Of a stretch of 26,617 nt of DNA, positions 10,014-20,530 are shown in pieces. Location of the stretch: NCBI GenBank assembly GCA_000444245.1, contig KE606170.1, forward strand, positions 1 to 26,617, given 5' to 3'. The number at the start of each line of letters is the position of its first letter. The stretch's first letter is position 1. Position numbers and translations under genes: made by a program. Source of the stretch: Botryllus schlosseri (taxonomy: Eukaryota; Chordata; Ascidiacea; Stolidobranchia; Styelidae). The notes beneath the pieces were generated by a model that was not told where the DNA came from, ran no database searches, and saw only the letters and a program-made list of their open reading frames with translations.

Positions 10014-10393
10014 ATGAACATATTTTCCGACGCCGAGAAAGCTCAATATCGGCGACGCTTCGGAAATATCAAGCGAAAAATGAACGAAAACGAAACCGGC
10101 CACGGATTGTTGTCTGCATCTCACCAGACGTACGATGATTCACCCGGTATGATATGTTTATTCATCGCGGTAGTATCATGATATTGGTTCTTGTCTAATC
10201 CCTGATCGGTGTGCCACCATTCGACTAGCACCGCATTGCGATGTGAATGACTATATACGAAAAGCCAGACGGCAACAGTCCCAACATCACTAATAACCTG
10301 TATATTGTTGTGTGTGGTGATCAATGCTGATTTGAACTTGTCTCGGCAGGAAATTACAGAAATATATACACAGCAATAGGTTCGGAAATATGA
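10014..10393 (+). CDS. Candidate two-exon tail with PDZ-like C terminus
   Basis: Exon 10014-10146 reads from ATG for 44 residues and splits a Gly codon at CCCG|GTATGA. The next exon, 10350-10393, follows a CTGAT branch-like site and CTCGGCAG acceptor, stays in phase, and stops at TGA. The 58-residue product is hydrophilic, with a basic start (YRRRFGNIKRK), then TYDDSPG, and ends NYRNIYTAIGSEI. YRN fits a Grb2-type pYxN site, and the final Ser-Glu-Ile fits a class I PDZ ligand. That would suit the cytoplasmic tail of a membrane receptor whose earlier exons lie upstream; the frame stays open back to 9957 past a possible acceptor at 9969. No family is recognised, and the exon pair could be chance. 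Confidence 0.38.
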
Positions 10394-11637
10394 ATTTTAC
10401 GTGAATTGAAGTCGCTTGTCGCCAGGCGTGCTAATATGGCTATAAATATGTAAATATGTTTGCAGAGATCAATATTCATGTATTTTCAAGCGTATATTGA
10501 GATATTACGCGATGCAGGGCTGATATGCTATAATCAATTTACTAATAACAACGATCCTGATTTACATATAAACATCCAAATCCCTTTTTGCAATTTTTAA
10601 TTTAAACAACAACAGTTCTTCAAGCCAACGAACGTCTACTAACTACATTTAGTTTGTGCTTGTAAAGTTGTCATCTTTTTGGTGTGCGTTGTGTATATCT
10701 AAACAGGGTACAGCGTGTGGATCGATTTTTAAAGCATACGCCAGGAATGTTCTCTTGATCAGTGGGCAAAGAATTTATACCGCCTTCAGTGGGTATATAA
10801 AGTCAAAATAGCATACTGTCGTACAACGCCATCGACCATTTTGCGTGTTGCAGAAATGCATATTGTAATTTGAAATTCGTGGAAAGTGTGTGGATCGCAT
10901 TACCCCAAAGTACATGACTATACAAAGAAGTTTGTTAATTTCTTATACGGTCAATTTCAGTGGACTTGGTCGAACTTGTAAAGCACACTATTTAACTATA
11001 ATTTCTGTGATGCTAGAAAATCCCTAAGCAATGACTGGATTTTACCACCCATGTGATGAATTATTTGATACCTCCATTACGATAACGAGTTTCGACATTT
11101 GCTTCTCGCATTGAGAAGACAAAATGGTATCATTACACGTGAAATATGCATTCATGCATTTTTCTGTCACTATTTTCGCTCATCTGTCGCTTGAAATCGG
11201 ATTTCCTATATTCATTCCTGTTTTATATTTCGAAAATACGAGAAGATTTTCTGTCATACTTGGAAACATCGCACATGACAGAGTTACACTTCTTAATCCG
11301 GAATGCGGATCCGCAGATTTTGTCTTCACAAGCTCGTCTTTTTGACAAATAACCTTTGTGAGAAACACCACTTCGCCTTTCTCGTACGCAAATAATGTGC
11401 AGAAAGTTCTTATACAGGGAAATAGCATTCGAAAACACACTCCCGATGTGATGATGAAAAGATTTCAGGATATGTGCGTTCACTTTTTATGCTCCATTCT
11501 TATCCTTAGCGTCAACGCAATTCTTTGGAACTGGACGGGAGCCGATATTGAATCGAAGACAGGTCCAAATGTAACAGTGAAACGAATTATGCTCCAAGTT
11601 TGATACAGATATGACAGGAATAGTAGAGCGTCTAGCC
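10394..11637. other. Unassigned sequence with a TATA-like site
   Basis: No supported gene. GTATATAAAG at about 10793-10802 is a good TATA match, but the first downstream ATG (10856) opens only five codons, so no transcript can be proposed. Overlapping frames of 65-85 codons at 11124-11603 on both strands carry no motif. Confidence 0.4.
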
Positions 11638-12500
11638 CAGGGGTGGAAAGCTCAAATTGCGTCGCGGGCCGGATTAAAGCCTTCAAATCGCTCGCGGGCC
11701 GGACCAGTCAACTGATTCCAAAATGTTACCTTGTGCTCTTGCTTTTCACTTGAATACCTTAAAATCATATATAGATATTACATTTATCATATAGTTTTTA
11801 AAGTAGCTAGTCACAACACATTTATTCGTGAACAGTGGAATTGGTAAAAATACGATGATTGTCTGGTCGAATACAGTTTAGAACCGCTAAAACAGTGGCG
11901 TTTAATACGATATAAGTTTCATATTCTATACTCCATTTGATCGATTTTGTCAGGCGTTAGCTCCGCCTATCCGTTGTGAGGAATACAAGATATTTAATTG
12001 GAAACGCGGACGTTGGAATTCGGTTTATTATTATTATTAAACCGCTGGTCCGGTTTCTCTCATATCTGGGGATCTATTGGGTCGAGAGTGACACAGCAGT
12101 GCGACCATAGATATTTCAATTATATGTTTGTGCAACTAATCTATTTTCCATGCAAACTGCATATAACGGATACGCATTGGCGTTCTCGCTTCTGTAAACA
12201 CCTACCATATATGTACAAAAGTTTGAATTTAGTATGTACTTTTTCTCTTCTTGAAATTGGATGTCGTTATCATCGACTTGCTTCTAGTGGTAAAACCAGG
12301 GTGAAACCACAGCGCCGTAGTCAGGTGGTTATAATGGTGCTTATGAACATGGAAGTATTTCCTGCAAAATATCTCAACTTTTGTTACAAATGTGCTGGAA
12401 AATATAAGAATCATTCAATCTACTCAGAATTGCTTGCGGGCCGGATGAAATCGTCTGGCGGACCGGATGCGGCCCGCGGACCGTATGTTTGACACCCCTG
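11638..12500. mobile_element. Complete 863-bp hAT element, CAGGGG family
   Basis: The left end CAGGGGTGGAAAGCTCAAAT and the right end, reverse-complemented CAGGGGTGTCAAACATACGG, share CAGGGGTG. GCGGGCCGGA blocks lie inside both. The TSD GTCTAGCC is perfect at 11630-11637 and 12501-12508. A 164-codon open frame (11998-12492) runs into the terminal repeat and shows no transposase motifs, so it is treated as incidental. Confidence 0.94.
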
Positions 12501-12508
12501 GTCTAGCC

Positions 12509-12852
12509 TATAGCACCTCGATAGGTATATAGACCGTTGATTCCTGCCCACGGTCGGGTCAGGCCAAATATACTTGCTTCAAAGGCTGTTATTTATGGCT
12601 TTCGCACAAGACAATCGGAACTACAGGATGCCGTGGACAGAGAAACGGTGGTGCACGCGAAATTACGCTAACCTCGTTGCGCTTCCTTCAGATCTAAAAT
12701 CACGATGATTAAATTTACAGACCTAACATGCATTTTTAATATTGAAAATCGACTGTATCTATAAAGAGACACGTAATGCAGCCCCAAATACTGTACCCTA
12801 TCAGCAACGTGAAGTTGCACATAAGAACCGTATGTAGTATAGGTTTAATTAA
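12509..12852. other. Unassigned spacer
   Basis: Between two hAT elements. No gene or repeat recognised. Confidence 0.45.
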
Positions 12853-12860
12853 TTCTTACC

Positions 12861-13325
12861 CTCAGGTTGTCAAGTAGTCAAGAAGTCTACTCAAGTAGAA
12901 TTAAAAGTAGCGACGCATAATTCTACTGATGTACAAGTACAACAGTGCCTTTCGAAGCATCCCAAAACTATTTCAAGTAGAAGTAGACTTTCCTCTCTTT
13001 GAAAACTACTCAAGTAAGTTAGTAATTTTGAAAAGCAGTCATAATTACGCTCTCGTAGACCATCAAGATCTGGGAACCGACATATGCGGACGGTGCAAAG
13101 AGATGAGTTTGAATTTCTCCGTCTTGGTCTCCTTCTCTCTCTTACTGGAAGAAGAAAATACCTCTTTGACAAACTGTAAACAGCGAAATATAAGTAAGTC
13201 AGTCACCAAAATTGACGCAGTAGAAGTAGCGGAAGATTAGCTTTACTTGAGTAAGTACTGCAAGTAGAGGAAAACTACTTGATTATTTCGAAAAAGTATA
13301 CATACTTCGTTACTGACCACCTCTG
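12861..13325. mobile_element. 465-bp hAT MITE with CAAGTAG repeats
   Basis: The right end reverse-complemented is CAGAGGTGGTCAGTAACGAA, and the left end is a weaker match, CTCAGGTTGTCAAGTAGTCA. The TSD TTCTTACC is perfect at 12853-12860 and 13326-13333. CAAGTAG/CTACTTG words recur near both ends. Open frames of 90-100 codons on both strands inside it have no known domain. Confidence 0.9.
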
Positions 13326-13333
13326 TTCTTACC

Positions 13334-14210
13334 AATCTGTACATCTTCCACTATTAAACTCTATATCCATTCATTCAATACGGTATACATGAGGCAACTA
13401 TGTGCATTGTTCATGCATCGTTGGGCAGTGAGACCAGGAGGTAGCGCAGGACACGGTCATGCCATGCTATTGCGAGTCAAGTTTATGTATCCGTAATTAA
13501 TTCAGACTCGGTATGCAATCGCAGGTCATGGGACACAAGGAAAAAACTATCAACGATGCCGTGAACATTGCATTTTCTAGCGCGAACCAATTGATATCGA
13601 CGGAGATCAATTCTGTAATCCGCATTTCATCAAGTTAGCCGCAAAACTTGTTCATAAGACAAGTTTCGTACCAGCACAGCCTCGGGTATAGTTTCTAGCA
13701 TATTCAGACTATGCATCATCAAAGATTGTGAAATTTAACTCCTGGATCCTGATTGTACTCAGGAATCATGATCGGTAAGGAAGACTATAGGCGCTTACAA
13801 CATTGCAATTTGCAATCTGTCGTAGTCACCACCTCACACCATTCTCAGAAATCAAATGCGTTAAGACATGTCTGATCAGGTTGTTGTCGTTTAGTGGTAT
13901 TCCTGGTTCTTTGCGACTACAATGGTCATTTACACCGGGCTCAGGTAATCAGGTAATTCTACACAGGTGCAGGTTCACGTGGTTCCCGTGTAATTCAGGC
14001 CTTGCTATAGAGAACACAACCTTTATTTTTTTTTAAATATTATTCCAAGCGATGATTTTGAACATTAACAAATCATCGTATATGTTGATAACCACATTCG
14101 ATCTTGGACCAAAACTATTCAATGATGACATCAATTTAGTTTTTCGCTTTGCCAACATATGTTTATGGTATGACTGTAACTGTGGCTATAATCAAAGCCC
14201 CTGGCATAAA
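13334..14210. other. Unassigned intergenic sequence
   Basis: No supported gene. Plus-strand frames around 13803-14036 and 14052-14285 lack motifs and have no convincing splice partners. Confidence 0.4.
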
Positions 14211-14285
14211 CAGTGTTTCTCAAACTTCTGTCGATTCGGTTCCACATATTTTTGTTTTACACTGCGTATACCACCGGGCTCCTGA
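14211..14285 (+). mobile_element. Possible orphan hAT left end
   Basis: CAGTGTTTCTCAAACTTCTG at 14211 resembles the common CAGTGGTTCTCAAAC hAT terminus. No matching right end with a shared TSD was found, so the extent is unknown. Confidence 0.35.
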
Positions 14286-14980
14286 ACTACTTACTTTACC
14301 CGAATGTACCGGTATTTGTTAGTTATTGACGTTATTACTATATTAAAACACCAATGAATAGCAATATGAAAACAGAATATAAAATATGACATATGCAACG
14401 GTTTCTTCTGTTGTCTATCCGGGATATAGGCCTAATATAACAGCACATCGGACGGAGATCATGCCCAGACTGAAACAGACGATTCCGACTCTTGCACCTA
14501 ATGGCCATCAAGGCTGAGTATGAGAATCCATGCTTACATTCCCATGTCCAGACAGGGATCTCGATTTTTCTTTTCTGCATGGTTATATTTTTAAGGTGCC
14601 GTTTTACCGGTCTGGGCTTTATGGCCGCGGTAGAATTAGTTTCATCGAAACCACACGCTGTACCAAATGTCAGCCTCCGTGTTCGATTTCGATGGATCGA
14701 TACTTCATTTGTTCTGGATTATAGTTTCGTTTCGACGTGGTAAAATTTCTCATGTTAGTGTACTGATGAATAAGTCTTCCCGAGTTAGCCAATCTCACAA
14801 GCTCATTGGTAATCTTAGTTGTGAATATATACCAGTACGCAATAATTACAAGATGAAACAGTTGCACAGCTGAAGCAATTATTGCGTCGTGTATTCAAAG
14901 TGGTTTTAGCCGCTGCAAAGGACATCAAATTGAACACTAAATACAATTGAAAGCCGCCAAATTCTCCCCTTATCACTTGA
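14286..14980. other. Unassigned sequence with a weak exon candidate
   Basis: At 14595-14743 a possible acceptor (TTTTTAAG) is followed by sequence open in two plus-strand frames, one of them cysteine-bearing. Because two frames are open and no partner exon is found, it is not called a gene. Confidence 0.35.
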
Positions 14981-15000
14981 AACGCTCTTGCGTACCACCT

Positions 15001-15050
15001 TGTTTAGGCCCTTGTAGGCCCTTTAGGCCCCTTGTAGGCCCTTGTTTAAA
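15001..15050. repeat. Short AGGCCCTTGT minisatellite
   Basis: Four AGGCCC units alternate with TTGT or TT over about 45 bases, next to the start of X copy 1. It may be slippage within that element's left end. Confidence 0.75.
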
Positions 15051-15079
15051 ACATGATTTTATTTATTTTTTTCATGTTT

Positions 15080-16073
15080 TTTCAAGATATGACGTCACGA
15101 ATATTGAATTGTGACGTCATAGTGGATTGACATTGACAATTGAAAATATAAGGTAAACATAGCTCCTTTGACGAAATATACCATTGCTGTTGAACGGACT
15201 AATTTGAGGGTCCCAACCATCCCATATCGATGTACGTCAGCTATATCGGGTGGTAATTGTCCGTAGGCTCATACAACATGATTTTTAAAAAGTATTTACA
15301 CAATTATGGCACACTTTTACAACTTGAAAAAAAAAAAAAATTTAAAGGCCTTTGTTTAAAACACTGTTTGAAACCGTGGCCCGCGGGCCACATGCAGAGA
15401 AGGTTTTGAGTGGCCCGCGAGGTAATTTCCGGAATTAGTAATATTATCAAAAATGGATTGCAAGGCCAATCAAAGACTTGATTAATGTGGCCGCAACACT
15501 TGAGATGCGATTACTAAAATATCAGTTTTGACGCATTGGCAGATCCATTAGTCAGTCACATTTTGGAAAATCTTCGTACACTGCAATAAAGCAGAATTAT
15601 TTGCCATAGATTTATCGAAAGTAAAAAATTGCTTGCTTTTAATATTGTTACCCCTTTCTGAAAATGAAAGAACGCCTAATGTATCAGATTGAGTCTAACT
15701 ATATTCGCAATTACGAGACAAAGTGTCGTCTAACATGCGACCTTGTGTTTGCGCTCGCAGAAAGACCGTCGACGTTGAAAACTCTTGGCACAAAATGATT
15801 GACGCATGTTGGCCGAAGCTTTCGATATCAATATGTCCAGGTGCCGAATAGTCAAATCCTTGAAAACTGAGCCCAGCGATATACAACAGACCCGCAATAT
15901 ACTCAAGTAACAATATTATGGACCTATTAACTTCGAAAAAATTTCGCGCCTTGCGCGGCTAGTGGCACGCACAATTGTTCGTCAATGGAATGTGGCTCTT
16001 TGACTGAAAAGGTTGGCCACCCCTGTTTTAAACAAGGTGTTTCAAAAAACCGTTTGTTTTAAATGCAACCCTA
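15080..16073 (-). mobile_element. Repeat X, copy 1, interrupted by a hAT
   Basis: Read from the minus strand this begins TAGGGTTGCATTTAAAAC at 16073 and is homologous along most of its length to the sequence at 22419-22862. Shared blocks include GTCCGTAGGCTCAT, GTATTTACACAATTATGGCA, TAAGGTAAACAT and TGTGACGTCA. Compared with copy 2, it lacks part of the middle and carries a hAT insertion at 15362-16025. The TAGGGTTGCA end looks hAT-like, but the other terminus is not clear. Confidence 0.7.
15362..16025. mobile_element. hAT element nested in X copy 1
   Basis: The left end CACTGTTTGAAACCGTGGCC carries GCCCGCGGGCCACA; the right end reverse-complemented is CAGGGGTGGCCAACCTTTTC. The flanks are AT-rich near-palindromes (GTTTAAAA, TTTTAAAC), so the TSD is not decisive. 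X copy 2, however, is continuous across this position and acts as an empty site. The 664-bp body has no transposase frame. Confidence 0.75.
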
Positions 16074-16103
16074 AGTACGCGTACCGCAGTTTGAGAACTA
16101 CTT
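16074..16103 (-). mobile_element. Fragment of a hAT terminus
   Basis: On the minus strand this reads AGTAGTTCTCAAACTGCGGT, followed by ACGCGTAC, a familiar hAT end. It abuts X copy 1, which may have inserted into or truncated it. The partner end is not established. Confidence 0.45.
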
Positions 16104-16799
16104 TCCTTCGTGTCCTATAACTACAAAACAATTTTTACTTTCCTGTGTTGTGGCTATCGTGCATGCAACAATTTCCTATCTATTTCTACTATACTATTAC
16201 GCCGGGAGTTGAATTTGGTAATTTGTAAACAGGTGTTCGGTGGTAATAATTTGTCAAATACTCTCTCCAGACATATGCTTTGAATTCGCCGCCGGCTGAT
16301 TATTCGTGAATGATTTCCTCGGTATTTCTAATCGAAAGGGAAAGTAGTACGTCGTGATTCCATCAAGTTTACATTACACATAAACTGGAAGCAATCTCTT
16401 TGTCAATGCTATACGACTGCAGGTGTACGTGTTTATTAGGATGTCTGAATTCTTTTTTTTTCGGCACTTTCAATCTCTAGATGACTGATTTGCGTGAGAC
16501 GTACCAATAATAAATTTTCCCTTTAAATAGTAATGTCTATAATCGACGATCTTGAACGTTTCCATAGTATAGCCAACAGTGTGGTTCGTTTTTAAAGTCA
16601 CTGCGATGCTGTGATGTGATCGTCAGAAAAGTTTCAATCACTGGAATTGCATTCCAACAGCGTGTCAGGGCAGTTACTACCTCACCCCCACCCCCACTGG
16701 GTCGTCACTTTCGATTGAACCACGAATTTTCCGCTCGAACGTCCGTCATTGCTATTTAGCGTCATTGGTGACCATTTTCACTCGAATCTGTTCGTTATC
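16104..16799. other. Unassigned intergenic sequence
   Basis: No gene or defined repeat. Short homopolymer tracts only (T-run near 16453, CCCCCA run near 16685). Confidence 0.45.
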
Positions 16800-16928
16800 T
16801 TAGCTGTAAAACCTGCAAAAGGGGGGCGAATTGCCAAAAATAAGAACATTAAGCGTACTCGGAGGACATTTTCAAACACCTGAATAAGGAGAACAAATTC
16901 TCCTAAAGGAGGACGTATGGTAACCCTA
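16800..16928 (-). mobile_element. DNA transposon end, TAGGGTTACCATACGTCC type
   Basis: On the minus strand from 16928 the sequence reads TAGGGTTACCATACGTCCTC, then CTTTAGGAG and AATGTCCTCCG. This GTCCTCC-rich terminus is a widespread hAT-like non-autonomous repeat in animals. The opposite end was not found. A 91-codon minus-strand frame through it (17053-16778) is a product of the repeat. Confidence 0.5.
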
Positions 16929-17369
16929 CTATATACCAGCACTCTTGAGCAATACGCACAATAGATTTTATAATACTTAGCACTCAAAAAACGACATTCA
17001 CACAGCGTCGTTCTTGGAAGATCGGTCATTGATTGGGCCCAATTCAAGCCCATTCATTGCTATCAGTCAGTTCACTATATAGACCACATTGGTGTTACCG
17101 ACTGATGGGGATGGGAGTAGGTGATGATCTATTGTGATCCTTTTCATCGTTGTGAATACTGAAATTTATATCAGCTCTAATGCATTCAGTGGACCAAGTC
17201 AGACCTTCGCAAAATATAGGAAAGGCTGGTAATGTGTGCTCGCTCGGTCGTTCCGTAACTGAAGCACCTAGGGACAGTATAACTGTATAAACAGCACAGC
17301 GTTTCTCTGCGGCGTGATTGCATTTCGAACCACAAGCTCATTGTCCATTACCGCGTCCTTGACTGAGCT
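16929..17369. other. Unassigned, possible decayed foldback arm
   Basis: GGACCAAGTCAGAC near 17191 faintly resembles the GGTCCAAGTCACAC of the left arm of the foldback element at 6959. The rest has no recognisable content. Confidence 0.35.
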
Positions 17370-17655
17370 CTCTAACTCTCGCCGAGCAGTCGCTCACTTG
17401 CTCCTGCGCTGCGGTTTCGTTTCGTCAGACAGCATGGTTGCGTCATAATGCAAAATTCGAGGCTAATTGTGGGGGGTTCCAGGGCCGTGAGCGGAATAAG
17501 ATATATATTCTCGTAATCAGTACAGTGTCATCTTTCGATTGATACCTGTTTTATCAAATTTAGCGCTTGGCAAGCCAGTCAAAAATTACCGTAAAATTGC
17601 CTTTGGCCAAATGGAAAGTGTGACGTAACCTAATCGAAGTGAGCCGTGCGATTTG
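17370..17655. mobile_element. Partial second copy of the foldback element
   Basis: This stretch matches the right part of the element at 6959-7587 in the same order: GGTTGCGTCA, a GGTTCCAGGGCC-like block, CAATTCAGTACC-like variants, TTCGATTGATACC, TTTTATCAAATTTA, CGGCAAGC-like, AATTACCGT, AAAGTGTGACGTA and GAGCCGTG. It stops where the hAT-like element at 17655 begins. The left arm is missing or too decayed to be sure of. Confidence 0.7.
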
Positions 17656-18025
17656 GCTGTTCCCAACCTTTTCAACTCAACGCCCCCTTATCAATCTCGA
17701 CACAAATTTTCGCCCTCCATATTTATGGATCCGAAAAAGAGAACAAATAATCGGGAAATTTATAGACCTAGCTCTGATCGCCGTAGAATTTACTAAAAAT
17801 GAGGCCATTTTTTCGAGATGATGGGTGCTCGGAAAATCGGTTTCAGTGTCTACTTTCCGTTGAGTTGACCTTTTTTCGCGTCATATGCAGAATAAGCCGT
17901 CTTCACGTGCATTTTTACAGCGTTAATTTAATATATATCACTGAACGAACATTTTCACCCCCTACCGCGCACTTTGATATTTGCGCCCCCTTGTTTCGCA
18001 AAATCGCGCACGTTGGGCACCACTG
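17655..18025. mobile_element. hAT-like MITE with CGCCCCC blocks
   Basis: The right end reverse-complemented is CAGTGGTGCCCAACGTGCG; the left end, about GGCTGTTCCCAACCTTTTC, has a degraded first few bases. GCGCCCCCTT-like blocks lie inside both. The right flank GTCTACAT fits the TSDs of other elements here, but no copy is found on the left, where foldback sequence abuts. That suggests a deletion or rearrangement at the left junction. Confidence 0.7.
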
Positions 18026-18828
18026 GTCTACATCATTGTAGGACACCATAATTGCACAGTGCGGAATGCAGATGCAGACCAATATAATTGATCGTTGTTG
18101 ACAGGATTTTCTCTCGAATTTATTCTCGAAATGATCACGTGTCTGGCTCAGGAATGCACGCAATCAATACTTATATAACACACTGGCTCTTACACTCCGC
18201 GTCCCAAGACTCACACACCAAAAATAATGCAACAATTTTATGGACATTTATGACATAGAGAACGTGCAGACAACAGCTTTAATGCAACGCAGTTCTACGA
18301 AACATGTAGCCTACAGCGTACGTGATTTCAAATTGGGATACATTAGTTTCCTCTGCGCCTAGCATTTGTTATTGCATTTGTACTCAGATTGTCTGATAAG
18401 ATTGCAAGGACGGGACTATTCAGTGCCGGCCGTTTTTAGGCGATCGGCCATATCAAAGCGAAGGTTTTGGCCTGCCAGCGACGGCCACGGTTTTATCGCC
18501 ACCGATCTTCTTGGCACTGCAATTTGCCCAGCCGTATGTTGACCAAAACTTCATGTCTTCGTGTTTCCCGGCGCGTATGGGGTCGGCCTCGAAATAGCTG
18601 TGTCTCATTCTCTGACAACCGCTCGTACGCCTTACACTGAATCATCCCAACGGTCTCCAACGGTGTTTTCCAGAGAAACCAATGTCGAACAAATCTTATC
18701 ATGAATTCAAACCAATTTTTGTAATGCAAAGGCCGTCACATTCTCGTGATCAAGGCATGTTAGTTGCAGTAACGACTTTTCTTCGTGTCTTGCTTATTGG
18801 CTACAGTACCCAAAACAGTGACCTCAGA
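18026..18828. other. Unassigned intergenic sequence
   Basis: No supported gene. A minus-strand frame at 18493-18729 (78 codons) is Arg- and Glu-rich and protein-like in places but has no recognised motif or splice partner. Confidence 0.4.
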
Positions 18829-19266
18829 CTAACCACCGGAAATCGCGCAGAGCGAGAACAGATTCTTTGATGCAAATAATTCAACAAATATTGCACACAT
18901 ATTAAAAGGTCGCTCAGGTGCCGTCGCGAACCATGTTATATAGCGTAGCGGGCATGGCCGCGGTTGAAATTCGATACCTTTTCTTGCCAAAATATTACCT
19001 ACAGTTCTTCCAGAACTTGCATTTCTGACGGTTGTTCTTGTACGGATACGCGATACACATTTTTTCTCGGTAGATTGATGAATTGTTTCTACGAATCCCG
19101 AGCTCAGGGCATGTAAACCTACACTCCGTTTCCATATTTCTCGTATATGTTCAATGCATTTTTGGGAAGCACGAAACTTGATATTGAAAGTTGCACTTGC
19201 ATGCTCAACACGCGTGTGTCGTTCAATTATGATCTTGCAATGGCATGTTCGCGCCGCGCGTTTCAT
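18829..19266 (-). CDS. Uncertain 145-codon open frame
   Basis: The longest frame outside a transposon. It reads 145 residues from ATG, basic overall, with scattered Cys and Arg, no signal peptide, no membrane segment and no domain I recognise. Local GC content is higher than around it, which lengthens frames by chance. No promoter or splice partner is apparent. Confidence 0.18.
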   Translation of the reverse strand: MKRAARTCHCKIIIERHTRVEHASATFNIKFRASQKCIEHIREIWKRSVGLHALSSGFVETIHQSTEKKCVSRIRTRTTVRNASSGRTVGNILARKGIEFQPRPCPLRYITWFATAPERPFNMCAIFVELFASKNLFSLCAISGG

Positions 19267-19309
19267 CCCTTTACATCTTTCTTTGACAAAGCAATCGACT
19301 ATATTTGCA

Positions 19310-19460
19310 AACCGGTCGATAACGATTATTTAGATTTTTCAAATGTAATCGATGACGATTACGATAACGTGAAACTGCTGTAATCATTGTAATCGATTAC
19401 GTTGGGAAAAATCCGAAGAAATCGTATTCGTAGTCAATGCATGTATAATAATCGATTACT
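19310..19460. repeat. Cluster of TAATCGATTAC-like palindromes
   Basis: TAATCGATTACG and close variants (TAATCGAT-GAC-GATTACG, AATAATCGATTACT) recur at least four times in 150 bases. This style is common near the ends of some hAT elements, but no terminus or TSD was identified. A looser version appears at 24364-24470. Confidence 0.5.
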
Positions 19461-19800
19461 TTGTAAAGGGACGATTATACGCGAACTTTTCACTAAAACG
19501 AAAATTAGTGTCAGCGACATATTTACACAACAAGCAAATGACGTCACAAATTTCAACGCTGTGTTCTCTTTTTTGTTATATTGTCTTCAAAGATTTCAGA
19601 GATTTGAAAGCTCCCACGAGTATGAGTATGTATGTTGCATCGACGTCGACTCTCACTATACTCGACCTGAATTACCAAAATTGACACTCGAATGCGATTC
19701 TGGCACTCAAATCGTTGTGTCCAGTTGGAACACCGATCTAAGCCTTAAGGAAAATTACCGCAGTTATAATGAAGCAACACTGTATTATATGTATGGATAG
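19402..19800 (+). CDS. Uncertain 132-codon open frame
   Basis: The frame begins inside the TAATCGATTAC cluster, so its start is doubtful. The last 70 residues are acidic and hydrophilic (HEYEYVCCIDVDSHYTRPEL is part) and read more like protein, preceded by a possible acceptor TCTTCAAAGATTTCAG near 19600. No domain is recognised, and an 87-codon frame overlaps its end on the other strand (19738-20001). Confidence 0.2.
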   Translation: MGKIRRNRIRSQCMYNNRLLCKGTIIRELFTKTKISVSDIFTQQANDVTNFNAVFSFLLYCLQRFQRFESSHEYEYVCCIDVDSHYTRPELPKLTLECDSGTQIVVSSWNTDLSLKENYRSYNEATLYYMYG

Positions 19801-20106
19801 GCTATAGATTTTGTTCCCACAATCAATAACGACGTCAGTAAATATCATTTTGGATTTACATCTCCATACATTCGCTGGTTTTCGCTTCAGTTGAGGGACA
19901 TTCGAAATGATTCGTTCCAATTCGTACACACAGCGCAGCACACAGGATTCTTGGCGATGAACGACAAGCTCCGATTGCCCCTTCATTGATGCGGGTTTCA
20001 TGTAAACTGGAACGTAGATGAAGAATAAAGATACACGTAGCCTATATTATTCGCGGCACTGCATTGATATTGGTATGGTTTCGGAAACGCGGTCACGTAT
20101 ATGGGA

Positions 20107-20522
20107 TAGTGTTGGGCGGATCGACAAATTCTCTGGTCCTACTCCGATCCACTTTTTAAAGCTCTGGCCCGACTGCGGTCCGACTCTTAGGCCCGATTTT
20201 AGAAATGACCGTGATCCGGTCCGAAAACCTCCGATAATAATTATCTACTCACGGGATAATATTGAATATTGATTGAAATAAAGCAAACAGGAAATTAAAA
20301 ACTCAAAGATCAAGCCCAATCCTTGTTTGAAGTAGCCTAATTATGCCAACTTAGACTTAGCATGTGGTTTATTTCCATTAACGTTTCACTTTAACTATTG
20401 ATTCGAGGGTGGAAGAGGGTGAAGCTGTCATCATCCTAGTGAAAAGTACTGATCCGTCTCCGGTCAAAAATAAGAAAATCCGGCCGGATATCCAATCCGG
20501 CACCGGTCCATGCCCTGCTCTA
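20107..20522. mobile_element. 416-bp hAT MITE, TAGTGTTGGGCGG ends
   Basis: The left end TAGTGTTGGGCGGATCGAC and the right end, reverse-complemented TAGAGCAGGGCATGGACCGG, fit the TAGNG..GGGC pattern. Subterminal CCGATCC/CCGGTCC words are present. Flanking octamers ATATGGGA (20099-20106) and ATATGAGA (20523-20530) match at 7 of 8. Non-coding. Confidence 0.82.
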
Positions 20523-20530
20523 ATATGAGA

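Noticed and set aside
11998-12492. 164-codon open frame, the longest in the window
   Set aside because: It lies wholly within the hAT element at 11638-12500, runs into the terminal repeat, and shows no transposase motif. At this composition one such frame can arise by chance.
12891-13240. Open frames of 93 and 103 codons on opposite strands
   Set aside because: Both lie inside the hAT MITE at 12861-13325 and follow its CAAGTAG repeats.
14595-14743. Cys-bearing exon-like stretch after a possible acceptor
   Set aside because: Two frames are open over the same bases, the acceptor is weak, and no partner exon was found.
14211-16103. CAGTGTTTCTCAAAC and AGTAGTTCTCAAAC as the two ends of one 1.9-kb element
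   Set aside because: The ends look similar, but flanking octamers (GGCATAAA, TCCTTCGT) do not match and the subterminal sequences differ.
18493-18729. 78-codon Arg/Glu-rich minus-strand frame
   Set aside because: Protein-like in places, but no promoter, splice partner or motif; within chance expectation.
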